From contig CAYYFX010000119.1 in NCBI GenBank assembly GCA_964471155.1, positions 1 to 11,559 on the forward strand: a DNA stretch of 11,559 nucleotides, written 5' to 3'. Made by a program: the position numbers and the translations under genes. Under the pieces are notes generated by a model. The model saw nothing but the letters and a program-made list of their open reading frames with translations, was not told where the DNA came from and made no database searches. This DNA is from CAYYFX01 sp964471155. Its GTDB lineage: Bacteria > ARS69. Below, in pieces: positions 4,904-11,559 of the stretch; the first letter of the stretch is position 1; every line of letters begins with the position of its first letter.

Positions 4904-6327
4904 TTCCGCGGAGCCGGACCGTGGTTCCGCGGAGCCGGATCGCGGACGAAGGCCAGCGTGGGCCCGTCGAACTGCCCGATCCCCTCCCAGCGCGCGGCGA
5001 ACCGGTACCGCCCGCGCAGCGCACGGAGCACGGGGCCGTCGGCGCCGCCGAGGCGCGCCGCGTCCAGCGGCGTCACCACCACGACCTCCGGCACGCCGCG
5101 TTCGATGCTCTCGCGGAGCATCGCCGGATTGACGACGCCGAACCGCGCGCAGCGCTCGTCCGTCCAGTGCGGCTGCACGGCGAAGATGCCCATCTCCGTT
5201 CCGGGCAGGACGTCCAGCCCCGCCTCCACCGCGATCGCCGGGGCGAGCGTCCACACGCGCGCCTCCGCGGATCCCGCGAGCGCGCGGAGCTCCGCCCCCG
5301 CCTCGCGCAGCGGCGCGAGCCGCGCCGAGGGCATCCCCGACGCCGGATCCCGGACGAGCACCGCGCTCCCCGCCACGCCGCGGATCTGCAGCGCGAGCAG
5401 CAGCGCGACGGCGGCGAGTCCCCACGGGCGCGGCGCCGCCGCGAGTCGGACGCCGCCGAGGACGCACGCGAGCGGCACGAGGACGCTCTGGTAGTACGCG
5501 GCCGTGGTCCGCGGCACGAGATTGGCGGCGAAGAGGACGGCCAGCAGCCACACGAGGGGCCGCGGCCGTGACGCGGCGGCCGCCGCGAGCGGCGCCGCGA
5601 GGAGCAGGGCGCCGCCCACGGAGGTCCCGGCGGCGCGGATCCGCTCCGCGGCGCCCGCGCCATCCAGGTGATAGCCCGCCAGGCAGAACCACACGCGCTC
5701 GAGGTGGAACCCGGCCGCCAGGATTCCCGCCGCGGCCGGGATGCATGCGAGCGCCAGCCGGACCGCGTCCGGCCGGCCGCGCGGGGAGCGCGCGAACGCG
5801 TACGCCGCGAGCGCCGGCACGCACGGCGCGAGCGAGACGCGCACGCCCGCGGCCGCGGTGGCCAGGAGAACGGCGGAGACGACGCGCCCGGACCAGGCGG
5901 CGCGGGCGGCGGCGACCAGCAGGAGCGCGGCCGGCCCGTAGGTCAGCGCGAGCGGGAAGTGCGACACGAAGTACACGCAGGCGGCGAGCAGGGCGGCGGT
6001 CCAGGCGGCCGCCGCGCCGCCGGCGAGACGCCGGGCCCAGTCCACCGCGATCCCGCCCGCCGCGAGCGCGCACGCCGCCGCCGTGAGGCGTCCCGCGAGG
6101 ATCCCCGGCGCCCAGTGCTGTCCGGCGCCGTAGACGTACGGCAGGAGCGGCGCCTGGAAGTACGCGAAGTCCAGGATCGGGACTTCCCCGCGCCACGCCA
6201 GCCGGCCGGCGAGCAGGTACCAGCCCTCGTCGAGCATCTCCCGCCGGAAGACCACGTACGCGAGGACGACGGCGGCGTAGGGCGCCAGGAGCGCCGGCGT
6301 GGAGCGCAGGCGCGCCGCCGCCGTCAC
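4900..6327 (-). CDS. GT-C-type polytopic membrane protein, probable lipid-linked sugar transferase
   Basis: The 475-residue protein starts at GTG 6327, which overlaps the murA stop in GTGA and has GAGG upstream. It has many hydrophobic segments through about residue 335: 12-27, then a loop with D33-E34 in MLDEGWYLLAGRL, then FQAPLLPYVYGAG and repeated alanine/leucine-rich helices. A soluble C-terminal part of about 140 residues follows. An acidic pair in the first periplasmic loop is the catalytic hallmark of the PMT/ArnT/GT39 fold, which moves sugars from polyprenyl-phosphate carriers onto lipids, proteins or glycans outside the membrane. Substrate is unknown; the murA neighbour suggests envelope glycan work. 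The last residues, PAPRNHGPAPRN, come from a 21-base tandem duplication. Its stop shares CTAG with the opposing gene. Confidence 0.72.
   Translation of the reverse strand: MTAAARLRSTPALLAPYAAVVLAYVVFRREMLDEGWYLLAGRLAWRGEVPILDFAYFQAPLLPYVYGAGQHWAPGILAGRLTAAACALAAGGIAVDWARRLAGGAAAAWTAALLAACVYFVSHFPLALTYGPAALLLVAAARAAWSGRVVSAVLLATAAAGVRVSLAPCVPALAAYAFARSPRGRPDAVRLALACIPAAAGILAAGFHLERVWFCLAGYHLDGAGAAERIRAAGTSVGGALLLAAPLAAAAASRPRPLVWLLAVLFAANLVPRTTAAYYQSVLVPLACVLGGVRLAAAPRPWGLAAVALLLALQIRGVAGSAVLVRDPASGMPSARLAPLREAGAELRALAGSAEARVWTLAPAIAVEAGLDVLPGTEMGIFAVQPHWTDERCARFGVVNPAMLRESIERGVPEVVVVTPLDAARLGGADGPVLRALRGRYRFAARWEGIGQFDGPTLAFVRDPAPRNHGPAPRN
4903..4939. repeat. Tandem direct repeat, 16-base units, period 21
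   Basis: GTTCCGCGGAGCCGGA occurs at 4903-4918 and again at 4924-4939. The period of 21 bases equals seven codons and duplicates PAPRN at the C-terminus of the minus-strand membrane protein. Each unit carries the palindrome TCCGCGGA. The repeat begins at the junction of the two convergent genes, so the units could form small hairpins that help end transcription from both sides. Confidence 0.7.
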
Positions 6328-7592
6328 GGCCCCTCTTCGCGCACTCTCTCCACGCTCGCGCCCACCGCGCGCAGCTTCTCCTCGATGCGCTCGTAACCGC
6401 GGTCGATGTGGTACACGCGGCTGATGCGCGTGCTCCCCCTCGCCACCAGCCCCGCGAGGATGAGCGCGGCCGACGCGCGGAGGTCGGACGCCATCACGGC
6501 GGCGCCGGAGAGCGACCCCACCGGGTGCACGACCGCGGTGTTGCCGTCCAGGCGGATGTCCGCGCCCAGCCGCACGAGCTCGGGCACGTGCGTGAAGCGG
6601 TCCGGATAGATGGTGTCCGTGATCACGCTGACGCCGCTGCCGACCGACGCCAGCGCCATCATCTGCGCCTGCATGTCGGTGGGGAACCCCGGATACGGCG
6701 CGGTGACCACGTGCGTGCCGCGCGGCGGACCGTCCCCCCGCACGACGAGGCGATCGCCGTCCGCGTCGATCCCCACGCCCATCGCGCGCAGGACCTCCAG
6801 CACGGCGGCGAGATGATCCGGCTGCGCTCCCGTGAGCGTGAGGTCGCCGCCGGTGATGGCGGCCGCGGCGAGGAACGTGGCGGCCTCGATGCGATCCGGG
6901 ATCACGGGCCGCGGGACGGGCGCGAACCGCTCGACGCCCTCGATCGTGACGAGGCGCGTGCCCTGGCCGCGGATGTCCGCGCCGCAGGCGACGAGGTAGT
7001 CCGCCAGCGCCACGACCTCCGGCTCCTGCGCCGCGTTCTCCAGGCGCGTGCGGCCCTTCGCGAGGACGGCGGCCAGCAGCGCGTTGCACGTGGCGCCCAC
7101 GCTGGAGATGGGGAAGGTGATCGTGCCGCCCTGCAACCCGCCCTTCGGAGCCTCCGCCACCAGGTAGCCGTGCTCGATCTCCACGGTGGCGCCGAGCTGC
7201 CGCATGGCCATCACGTGCAGGTCCACCGGACGCGGGCCCCACGCGCAGCCGCCGGGCAGCGACACCTTCGCGCGCCCGAGCCGCGCGAGCAGCGGGCCCA
7301 GCACGTAGACGGACGCGCGCATCCGGCGCACCAGCTCGTACGGGGCCTCGTGCGAGGACAACCCGCTCCCGTCCAGCCACAGCCGGGCGCCGTCGCGCCG
7401 CGCGGTGACGCCGAGGACGGCGAGCACCTTGAGGAGCGTGTCGATGTCCCGCAGGTCGGGCACGTTGTCCACGGCCGTCTCGTGATCGAAGAGGATGGCC
7501 GCGGTCATCACCGGCAGCGCCGCGTTCTTCGAACCGCTGATGGGAACCGTGCCGGAGAGCCGTGCGCCCCCGGTCAGAACGAATGCGTCCAT
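6324..7592 (-). CDS. murA: UDP-N-acetylglucosamine 1-carboxyvinyltransferase MurA
   Basis: MurA transfers enolpyruvate from PEP to UDP-GlcNAc, the first committed step of peptidoglycan synthesis, in the cytoplasm. The product is 422 residues, a normal family length. Diagnostic residues are present: K22-N23 in SGSKNAALP, catalytic cysteine C116 in SLPGGCAWGPRP (the residue fosfomycin alkylates), the aspartate in GFPTDMQAQ that acts as general base, and the arginine in DLRASAALILAGL. The loop beside the cysteine reads CAWGPRP rather than the common CAIGARP or CTIGARP, so Trp and Pro are unusual. The ATG at 7592 lies inside the 3' end of prmC (19-base overlap) with a G-rich site upstream, and its stop overlaps the next gene's start in GTGA. 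It is part of a long co-oriented run. Confidence 0.96.
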   Translation of the reverse strand: MDAFVLTGGARLSGTVPISGSKNAALPVMTAAILFDHETAVDNVPDLRDIDTLLKVLAVLGVTARRDGARLWLDGSGLSSHEAPYELVRRMRASVYVLGPLLARLGRAKVSLPGGCAWGPRPVDLHVMAMRQLGATVEIEHGYLVAEAPKGGLQGGTITFPISSVGATCNALLAAVLAKGRTRLENAAQEPEVVALADYLVACGADIRGQGTRLVTIEGVERFAPVPRPVIPDRIEAATFLAAAAITGGDLTLTGAQPDHLAAVLEVLRAMGVGIDADGDRLVVRGDGPPRGTHVVTAPYPGFPTDMQAQMMALASVGSGVSVITDTIYPDRFTHVPELVRLGADIRLDGNTAVVHPVGSLSGAAVMASDLRASAALILAGLVARGSTRISRVYHIDRGYERIEEKLRAVGASVERVREEGP

Positions 7593-8539
7593 GCGTCCCC
7601 CTCTCCCGGCCACACGCCGCGGACGATGCGATCCCGCCCCGCCAGGTCCGGCAGCACGCACACGTCCCGGTATCCCGCGTCCGCGAGGATCCCGCGCACG
7701 GCGCCGCCCTGCGTCTCCCCGATCTCCAGGAGCAGCGTGCCGCCCGGCCGCAGGAAGCGGCGCGCCGCGGCGGCGAGACGGCGATGGAAACCCGTGCCGC
7801 CGTCCGGGTCGAACAGCGCGCGCGGCGGATCGTAGCCGCGCACCTCCACCGGGAGCCGCTCCAGCTCCCCGGGGGCGATGTACGGCGGGTTCGACACCAC
7901 GACGTCCACCGTCCCCTCGAGATCCCCGAACGCCGCGAAGAGGTCCGACCGCCGCACGTCCACGGCCACGCCGCACCGCGCCGCGTTGCCCGCGGCGAGA
8001 CGGACGGCGTGCGGGTCCACGTCCCCGGCGTGCACGCAGCCGTTGTGCGCGCGCTCCGCGGCCGCGACGGCCACGGCCACCGCGCCCGTGCCGGTGCAGA
8101 GATCCAGCACCCGGAACGGTCCGACGGCCCCGCGGCGGCGCCCGGCGGCGAGCGCGTGGCGCACCTCCTCCACGAGCAGCTCCGTCTCCGGCCGCGGCAC
8201 GAACACGCCCTCCTCCACGGCGAGGACCACGTCGTGGAAGCCGGTCTCGCCCGCGAGGAGCTGCGCCGGAACGCCGGCCGCGCGCCGGTCCAGCAGCTCG
8301 AGGAACCGCGCCTTCGCGCGGCGCGACGCCGGTTCGTCCGCGTGCAGGATCAGGTCCGCGCCGGTGCGCCCCGCCGCCGCGGCCAGGAGCCGCCGCGCCT
8401 CGCCCCGCGGATCCTCGCGGGCCGCCCCGCGGGCCTCGCGCAGGCGATCCGTTCCCCGGTCCAGCAGCTGCCGGTAGGTGCAGTCCGACGCCGTCAGCGC
8501 GGGCCGACCAGCGAGGCCGGGAGCGCGCTCCGCGCTCAC
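7574..8539 (-). CDS. prmC: Release factor glutamine methyltransferase PrmC (HemK)
   Basis: PrmC uses S-adenosylmethionine to methylate the glutamine of the GGQ motif in RF1 and RF2, which speeds peptide release. The N-terminal helical domain (about residues 20-115) includes GETGFHDVVLAVEEGVFVPRPETE. The Rossmann methyltransferase fold follows, with the SAM-binding LDLCTGTGAVAVA and the substrate-glutamine-binding NPPY in VVSNPPYIAPGEL. The GTG start at 8539 overlaps the prfA stop as GTGA. This gives 321 residues, about 30-40 longer than usual, mostly an N-terminal extension of about 20 residues (SAERAPGLAGRPALTASD). A later start is possible, but the coupling overlap favours 8539. Its substrate gene prfA lies directly upstream, the classic pairing. 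Confidence 0.95.
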   Translation of the reverse strand: MSAERAPGLAGRPALTASDCTYRQLLDRGTDRLREARGAAREDPRGEARRLLAAAAGRTGADLILHADEPASRRAKARFLELLDRRAAGVPAQLLAGETGFHDVVLAVEEGVFVPRPETELLVEEVRHALAAGRRRGAVGPFRVLDLCTGTGAVAVAVAAAERAHNGCVHAGDVDPHAVRLAAGNAARCGVAVDVRRSDLFAAFGDLEGTVDVVVSNPPYIAPGELERLPVEVRGYDPPRALFDPDGGTGFHRRLAAAARRFLRPGGTLLLEIGETQGGAVRGILADAGYRDVCVLPDLAGRDRIVRGVWPGEGDAWTHSF

Positions 8540-9600
8540 TCCGCGCCCTCGAGCGCGCGGTTGACCTCCGCGTCGATCAGGGCGTCGATGAACGCGTCCA
8601 GGCTGCCGGTCATCACGCCGTCGATGTCGTGCACGGACACGCCGACCCGGTGATCGGTCACGCGGTTCTGCGGGAAGTTGTACGTGCGGATCTTCTCCGA
8701 CCGGTCGCCGTGCCCGATCTGGCTGCGCCGGGCCTCGGCGCGCTCCCGCGCCGCCTCCTCGCGCTCCCGCTCCAGCAGGCGCGCGCGGAGCACGCGCAGC
8801 GCCTTCGCCTTGTTCTTGTGCTGGCTCTTCTCGTCCTGGCAGGTCACGACCAGCCCGGTCGGGATGTGCGTGATGCGCACGGCCGAGTCCGTGGTGTTCA
8901 CGCTCTGGCCGCCGGGGCCCTGCGAACGGTACACGTCGATCCGGATCTCGTTCGGGTCGATCCGGACGTCCACCTCCTCCGCCTCCGGCAGCACCGCCAC
9001 GGACACCGCGGACGTGTGGATGCGCCCGCCCGCCTCCGTCTCCGGCACGCGCTGCACCCGGTGCACGCCGCTCTCGTGGCGCATGCGTCCGAACGCGCCG
9101 TCCCCCTGCAGCGAGAAGATGGCCTCCTTCACGCCGCCGATCTCCGTCTCGTTCACCTCGAGGACCTCGGTCCGCCAGCCGCGCAGGTCCGCGTAGCGGC
9201 GGTACATCCGGTAGACCTCGCCGGCGAACAGCGCCGCCTCGTCCCCGCCCGTGCCGGCCCGGATCTCCACGATCGCGTTGCGCGAGTCGTCCGGGTCCCT
9301 CGGGATGGACAGGACGCGCAGCCGCTCGGTCATCTCCGTGAGCCTCGGCTCCAGATCCTCCAGCTCCAGGCGCGCGAGGTCGGCGAGGTCCGCGTCCCCG
9401 CCGGCCAGGATCTCCTTCGCCTCCGCGACGGAGCGCGCCATCCGCTCGTACTCCGCCGCCGCCTCCGCCAGGGGCTCCAGCGACGCGCGCTCCCGGCCCA
9501 GCTCCTTGAGCTTCCGCACGTCCGAGGCGACCTCCGGCCGTCCCAGCTCCTCGTTCAGCTCCCGGTAGCGCGCGAGCGCCACCTTCGCCCGCTCGTTCAC
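8536..9600 (-). CDS. prfA: Peptide chain release factor 1 (RF1)
   Basis: RF1 recognises UAA and UAG in the ribosomal A site and triggers hydrolysis of the finished peptide. The 354-residue protein opens with the helical domain (ARYRELNEELGRPEVASD). It then has the RF1-type tripeptide anticodon in RVPETEAGGRIHTS (P-x-T, against SPF in RF2) and the catalytic GGQ in SQGPGGQSVNTTDSAVRI, whose glutamine PrmC methylates. The C-terminal region includes RTYNFPQNRVTDHR. The GTG at 9600 overlaps the DUF1385 stop as GTGA. This leaves the N-terminus a few residues shorter than many RF1 proteins, but no better start is visible. Its own stop overlaps prmC. Confidence 0.96.
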   Translation of the reverse strand: MNERAKVALARYRELNEELGRPEVASDVRKLKELGRERASLEPLAEAAAEYERMARSVAEAKEILAGGDADLADLARLELEDLEPRLTEMTERLRVLSIPRDPDDSRNAIVEIRAGTGGDEAALFAGEVYRMYRRYADLRGWRTEVLEVNETEIGGVKEAIFSLQGDGAFGRMRHESGVHRVQRVPETEAGGRIHTSAVSVAVLPEAEEVDVRIDPNEIRIDVYRSQGPGGQSVNTTDSAVRITHIPTGLVVTCQDEKSQHKNKAKALRVLRARLLEREREEAARERAEARRSQIGHGDRSEKIRTYNFPQNRVTDHRVGVSVHDIDGVMTGSLDAFIDALIDAEVNRALEGAE

Positions 9601-10565
9601 GTCATCCCCTCCTGCGCGCGCAGCGCCTCCTGCGCGAAGGCCGCGAGGCCCGGATCCGGCACGTGCGATCGGACGTCGCCGGTGAGGGCGGCCTTGAGCG
9701 CGGCCACCGCCACCTCCAGCTGCGAGTCGTCCGGCGGCGCGGTGGTCAGCCGCTGCAGCCCCTTGCCGGGCGCGGACAGCAGCCGGCCGACCGCCGTGCC
9801 CTCGATGCGGGCGGACCACCGGATCACCTCGTACGACAGCCCGCCGATCAGCGGCACGCACGCGATCCGCGCCAGGCGCTCGGCCAGCGTCTCCGGCTTC
9901 CCGAGCAGCGCGAACACGAGGATGCTCACCACCATCACGAAGAACAGGAAGCTCGTGCCGCAGCGCGGATGCAGCCGCGGCCGGCCGCGCGCGTTCTCCA
10001 CGGACAGCGGCACCTCCGCCTCGTAGTTGAAGATGGCCATGTGCTCCGCGCCGTGGTACTCGAACACGCGACGCATGTCGCGCCAGCGCGAGATCAGGAA
10101 CAGGTACGCGAAGAACAGCGCCAGGCGGAACGCCCCGTCCACCAGGTTGTACAGCAGGCCGTTGCGGATGCCGGTGAGGTCCGTCAGCACCAGCGGCAGC
10201 CAGAAGAACAGCGCGATCCCGATGCCGAAGGACACCACCGTCACCGCCGCGTAGCCGATCGTGGTCCACCCCCCGGTCCTCGCCGGCGCCGGCGCGGTCC
10301 CGTTCCCCTCGCGCGAGGACTCGTCGGCGGCCCAGAGCAGCTCCCCGGTCCCGAGCACGAGCGACTCCACCAGGGTGACCGCGCCGCGCACGACCGGCCA
10401 CGACAGCGGCCGGATGCGGCGCACGAGCGGCACGTGGTCCCGGTAGCGGACGGAGATCGACCCGTCGGGGCGGCGCACGGCCGTGGCCACGCCCTGCGGC
10501 GAGCGCATCATCACGCCCTCGATGACCGCCTGACCGCCCACCAGCGACTGGGGGGCCTTCGGCAC
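9597..10565 (-). CDS. DUF1385 (YqhQ-like) integral membrane protein
   Basis: The 322-residue protein has all the signatures of DUF1385: the N-terminal GGQAVIEGVMMRSP, then RIRPLSWPVVRGAVTL, a charged loop, and membrane segments near residues 103-128, 143-160, 208-224 and 233-250. The conserved EYHGAEHMAIFNYE, HPRCGTSFLFF and GLSYEVIRW motifs follow. Invariant histidines and a cysteine in these motifs hint at metal binding or catalysis, but no biochemical role is established to my knowledge. The start is GTG at 10565 with GGAGG 5 bases upstream. It lies 18 bases after rpmE and overlaps prfA by 4 bases. The placement between rpmE and prfA is conserved in several phyla. Confidence 0.93.
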   Translation of the reverse strand: MPKAPQSLVGGQAVIEGVMMRSPQGVATAVRRPDGSISVRYRDHVPLVRRIRPLSWPVVRGAVTLVESLVLGTGELLWAADESSREGNGTAPAPARTGGWTTIGYAAVTVVSFGIGIALFFWLPLVLTDLTGIRNGLLYNLVDGAFRLALFFAYLFLISRWRDMRRVFEYHGAEHMAIFNYEAEVPLSVENARGRPRLHPRCGTSFLFFVMVVSILVFALLGKPETLAERLARIACVPLIGGLSYEVIRWSARIEGTAVGRLLSAPGKGLQRLTTAPPDDSQLEVAVAALKAALTGDVRSHVPDPGLAAFAQEALRAQEGMT

Positions 10566-10583
10566 GTCGTCCTCCGGACGGGT

Positions 10584-10838
10584 CTAGGACTTGGCCTTGG
10601 CTTCGGCGGCCGCGGCGGCCGCGGCCTTGTGGGCCTCGGTCTTCTCGTACCGCTTGCGGAAGCGCTCCACGCGGCCGGCCGTGTCCACCAGCTTCTGCTT
10701 GCCCGTGTAGAACGGGTGGCACGCGGAGCAGATGTCCACGTTCAGCGAGCCGGCGACGGTGCTGCGGGTCTTCCACGAGTTGCCGCACACGCAGTGCACG
10801 GTGGTCTCGGCGTAGGCGGGATGGATCTCGGGCTTCAT
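10584..10838 (-). CDS. rpmE: 50S ribosomal protein L31, zinc-binding type
   Basis: L31 is a late-binding protein of the large ribosomal subunit that helps bridge it to the small subunit. The 84 residues open with MKPEIHPAY and carry four cysteines, C16-x-C18 and C37-x2-C40, so this is the zinc-binding (C+) form, which can act as a zinc store. NVDICSACHPFYTGKQK and GRVERFRKRY are family signatures. The C-terminus has an alanine/lysine-rich tail of about 18 residues beyond the usual end. The ATG at 10838 has GAGGAG 8 bases upstream. It lies 93 bases after rho, as in many bacteria. Confidence 0.97.
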   Translation of the reverse strand: MKPEIHPAYAETTVHCVCGNSWKTRSTVAGSLNVDICSACHPFYTGKQKLVDTAGRVERFRKRYEKTEAHKAAAAAAAEAKAKS

Positions 10839-10868
10839 CGTGCGCTCTCCTCGGGTTGGGACGCCTCC

Positions 10869-10880
10869 CCGGACGTCCGG
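10869..10880. promoter_or_regulatory. GC palindrome in the rho-rpmE gap
   Basis: CCGGACGTCCGG is a perfect 12-base palindrome in the 93-base gap, 30 bases before the rpmE ATG. On the transcript GGACG could instead pair with CGTCC (10859-10863), giving two alternative folds ahead of the ribosome binding site. L31 leaders in some bacteria mediate autoregulation, so this is a candidate, but I recognise no known leader motif. Confidence 0.3.
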
Positions 10881-10931
10881 CCGATCGTTCGATGCCGCGC
10901 TCGGCGGCGGGATTCGGGACGTCGGCGCCGG

Positions 10932-11559
10932 CTACGAGCCGGAAACCATGCTGTCCAGGAACTTCTTGTTGCTCTTGTACTGGCTGAACCGCTCCACCAG
11001 GAACTCCATGGCCTCCACGAGATTCAGCTCGTTGAGGTACTTCCGCAGGATCCACGTGCGGTTGATCGTGGTCTGGTCCAGCAGCAGCTCCTCCTTGCGG
11101 GTCCCGGACTTCTGCAGGTCGATGGACGGGAAGATGCGGCGATCCGCCAGCTTCCGGTCCAGCACCAGCTCCATGTTCCCGGTGCCCTTGAACTCCTCGA
11201 AGATCACCTCGTCCATGCGGCTCCCCGTCTCCACCAGGGCGGTGGCGATGATGGTGAGGGAGCCGCCGTCCTCGATGTTGCGGGCCGAGCCGAAGAACCG
11301 CTTGGGCTTGTGGAGCGCGTTGGCGTCCACGCCGCCGGAGAGGATCCGCCCGGAGTGGGGCATGACGGTGTTGAAGGCCCGCGCCAGCCGGGTGATGGAG
11401 TCCAGGAGGATGACCACGTGGCGCCCCAGCTCCACGAGGCGCCGCGCCTTCTCGATCACCATGTCCGCCACCTGCACGTGGCGCGTGGCGGGCTCGTCGA
11501 ACGTGGAGCTGATGACCTCGCCCTTCACCGTGCGCTGCATGTCCGTGACTTCCTCGGGG
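10932..11559 (-). CDS. rho: Transcription termination factor Rho, C-terminal part
   Basis: Rho is the hexameric RNA helicase that ends transcription at untranslated C-rich RNA. Only the last 209 residues are in the window; the start lies beyond the right edge. The stretch from PEEVTDMQRTVKGEVIS to the stop is strongly conserved Rho ATPase domain: the Walker B VVILLDSITRLARAFN, the Q-loop region SGGVDANALHKPKRFFGSARN, the R-loop-like SLTIIATALVETGSRMDEVI, the arginine-bearing LDRKLADRRIFPSID with SGTRKEELLL, and the C-terminal helix ending in SNKKFLDSM. The reading frame is intact through 11558. It heads the run leading to rpmE. Given few T-tract terminators here, Rho probably does much of the terminating in this genome (inference). 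Confidence 0.97.
   Translation of the reverse strand, partial: PEEVTDMQRTVKGEVISSTFDEPATRHVQVADMVIEKARRLVELGRHVVILLDSITRLARAFNTVMPHSGRILSGGVDANALHKPKRFFGSARNIEDGGSLTIIATALVETGSRMDEVIFEEFKGTGNMELVLDRKLADRRIFPSIDLQKSGTRKEELLLDQTTINRTWILRKYLNELNLVEAMEFLVERFSQYKSNKKFLDSMVSGS

Noticed and set aside
6328..7380. Long minus-strand extension upstream of the GT-C-like membrane protein in the same frame
   Set aside because: It is the shifted frame of murA; real similarity to a membrane protein begins at the GTG overlapping the murA stop.
7495..10026. 843-codon plus-strand open frame opposite prmC, prfA and DUF1385
   Set aside because: Low-complexity Pro/Arg/His-rich translation with no motif; antisense of three clear genes.
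1..11559. CRISPR array, tRNA, insertion sequence or prophage genes
   Set aside because: No spaced repeats, cloverleaf signature, transposase or phage motif was seen; the content is chromosomal housekeeping.

Overview
This is a GC-rich (roughly 70% by eye) bacterial chromosome segment from a Gram-negative-type organism: there is an outer-membrane-like barrel protein, and nearly every open antisense frame is a composition artefact. Most of the content is housekeeping. The gene string rho, rpmE, DUF1385, prfA, prmC, murA matches an order I know from Geobacter-type deltaproteobacteria and related high-GC phyla. I cannot place the organism more narrowly from sequence alone; an uncultured high-GC phylum (Eisenbacteria or Gemmatimonadota-like) is equally possible.

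Left part (1-3747, minus strand): a protein-quality-control cluster read in the order hsp20-A, hsp20-B, a YugP-type membrane zinc peptidase, clpB. A well-matched sigma-54 (-24/-12) promoter lies at 3811-3825, 52 nt upstream of the first start codon. Strong GC hairpins sit in the gaps after each hsp20 gene, and a palindrome overlaps the clpB ribosome binding site. clpB runs off the left edge and, as written, carries an internal deletion plus frameshift. It removes about 48 residues including the first Walker B motif, while everything on both sides is intact. This is either a real disabling lesion or an assembly error.

Middle (3748-4903, plus strand): a 339-base divergent intergenic region, then two small exported proteins. 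One is an 85-residue six-cysteine secreted protein and the other a 160-residue barrel-like protein. A 12-bp stem-loop lies between them. The second ends tail-to-tail with a minus-strand gene, the two TAG stops sharing one CTAG.

Right part (4900-11559, minus strand): a tightly packed run read from the right edge: rho (5' end outside the window), rpmE, a DUF1385 membrane protein, prfA, prmC, murA and a GT-C-like polytopic membrane protein. Three junctions are GTGA overlaps and a fourth is a 19-nt overlap, so translational coupling is likely. The run joins transcription termination, ribosome structure, translation termination (RF1 and its methyltransferase) and peptidoglycan precursor synthesis. 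No tRNA, rRNA, CRISPR, insertion sequence or prophage gene was seen.
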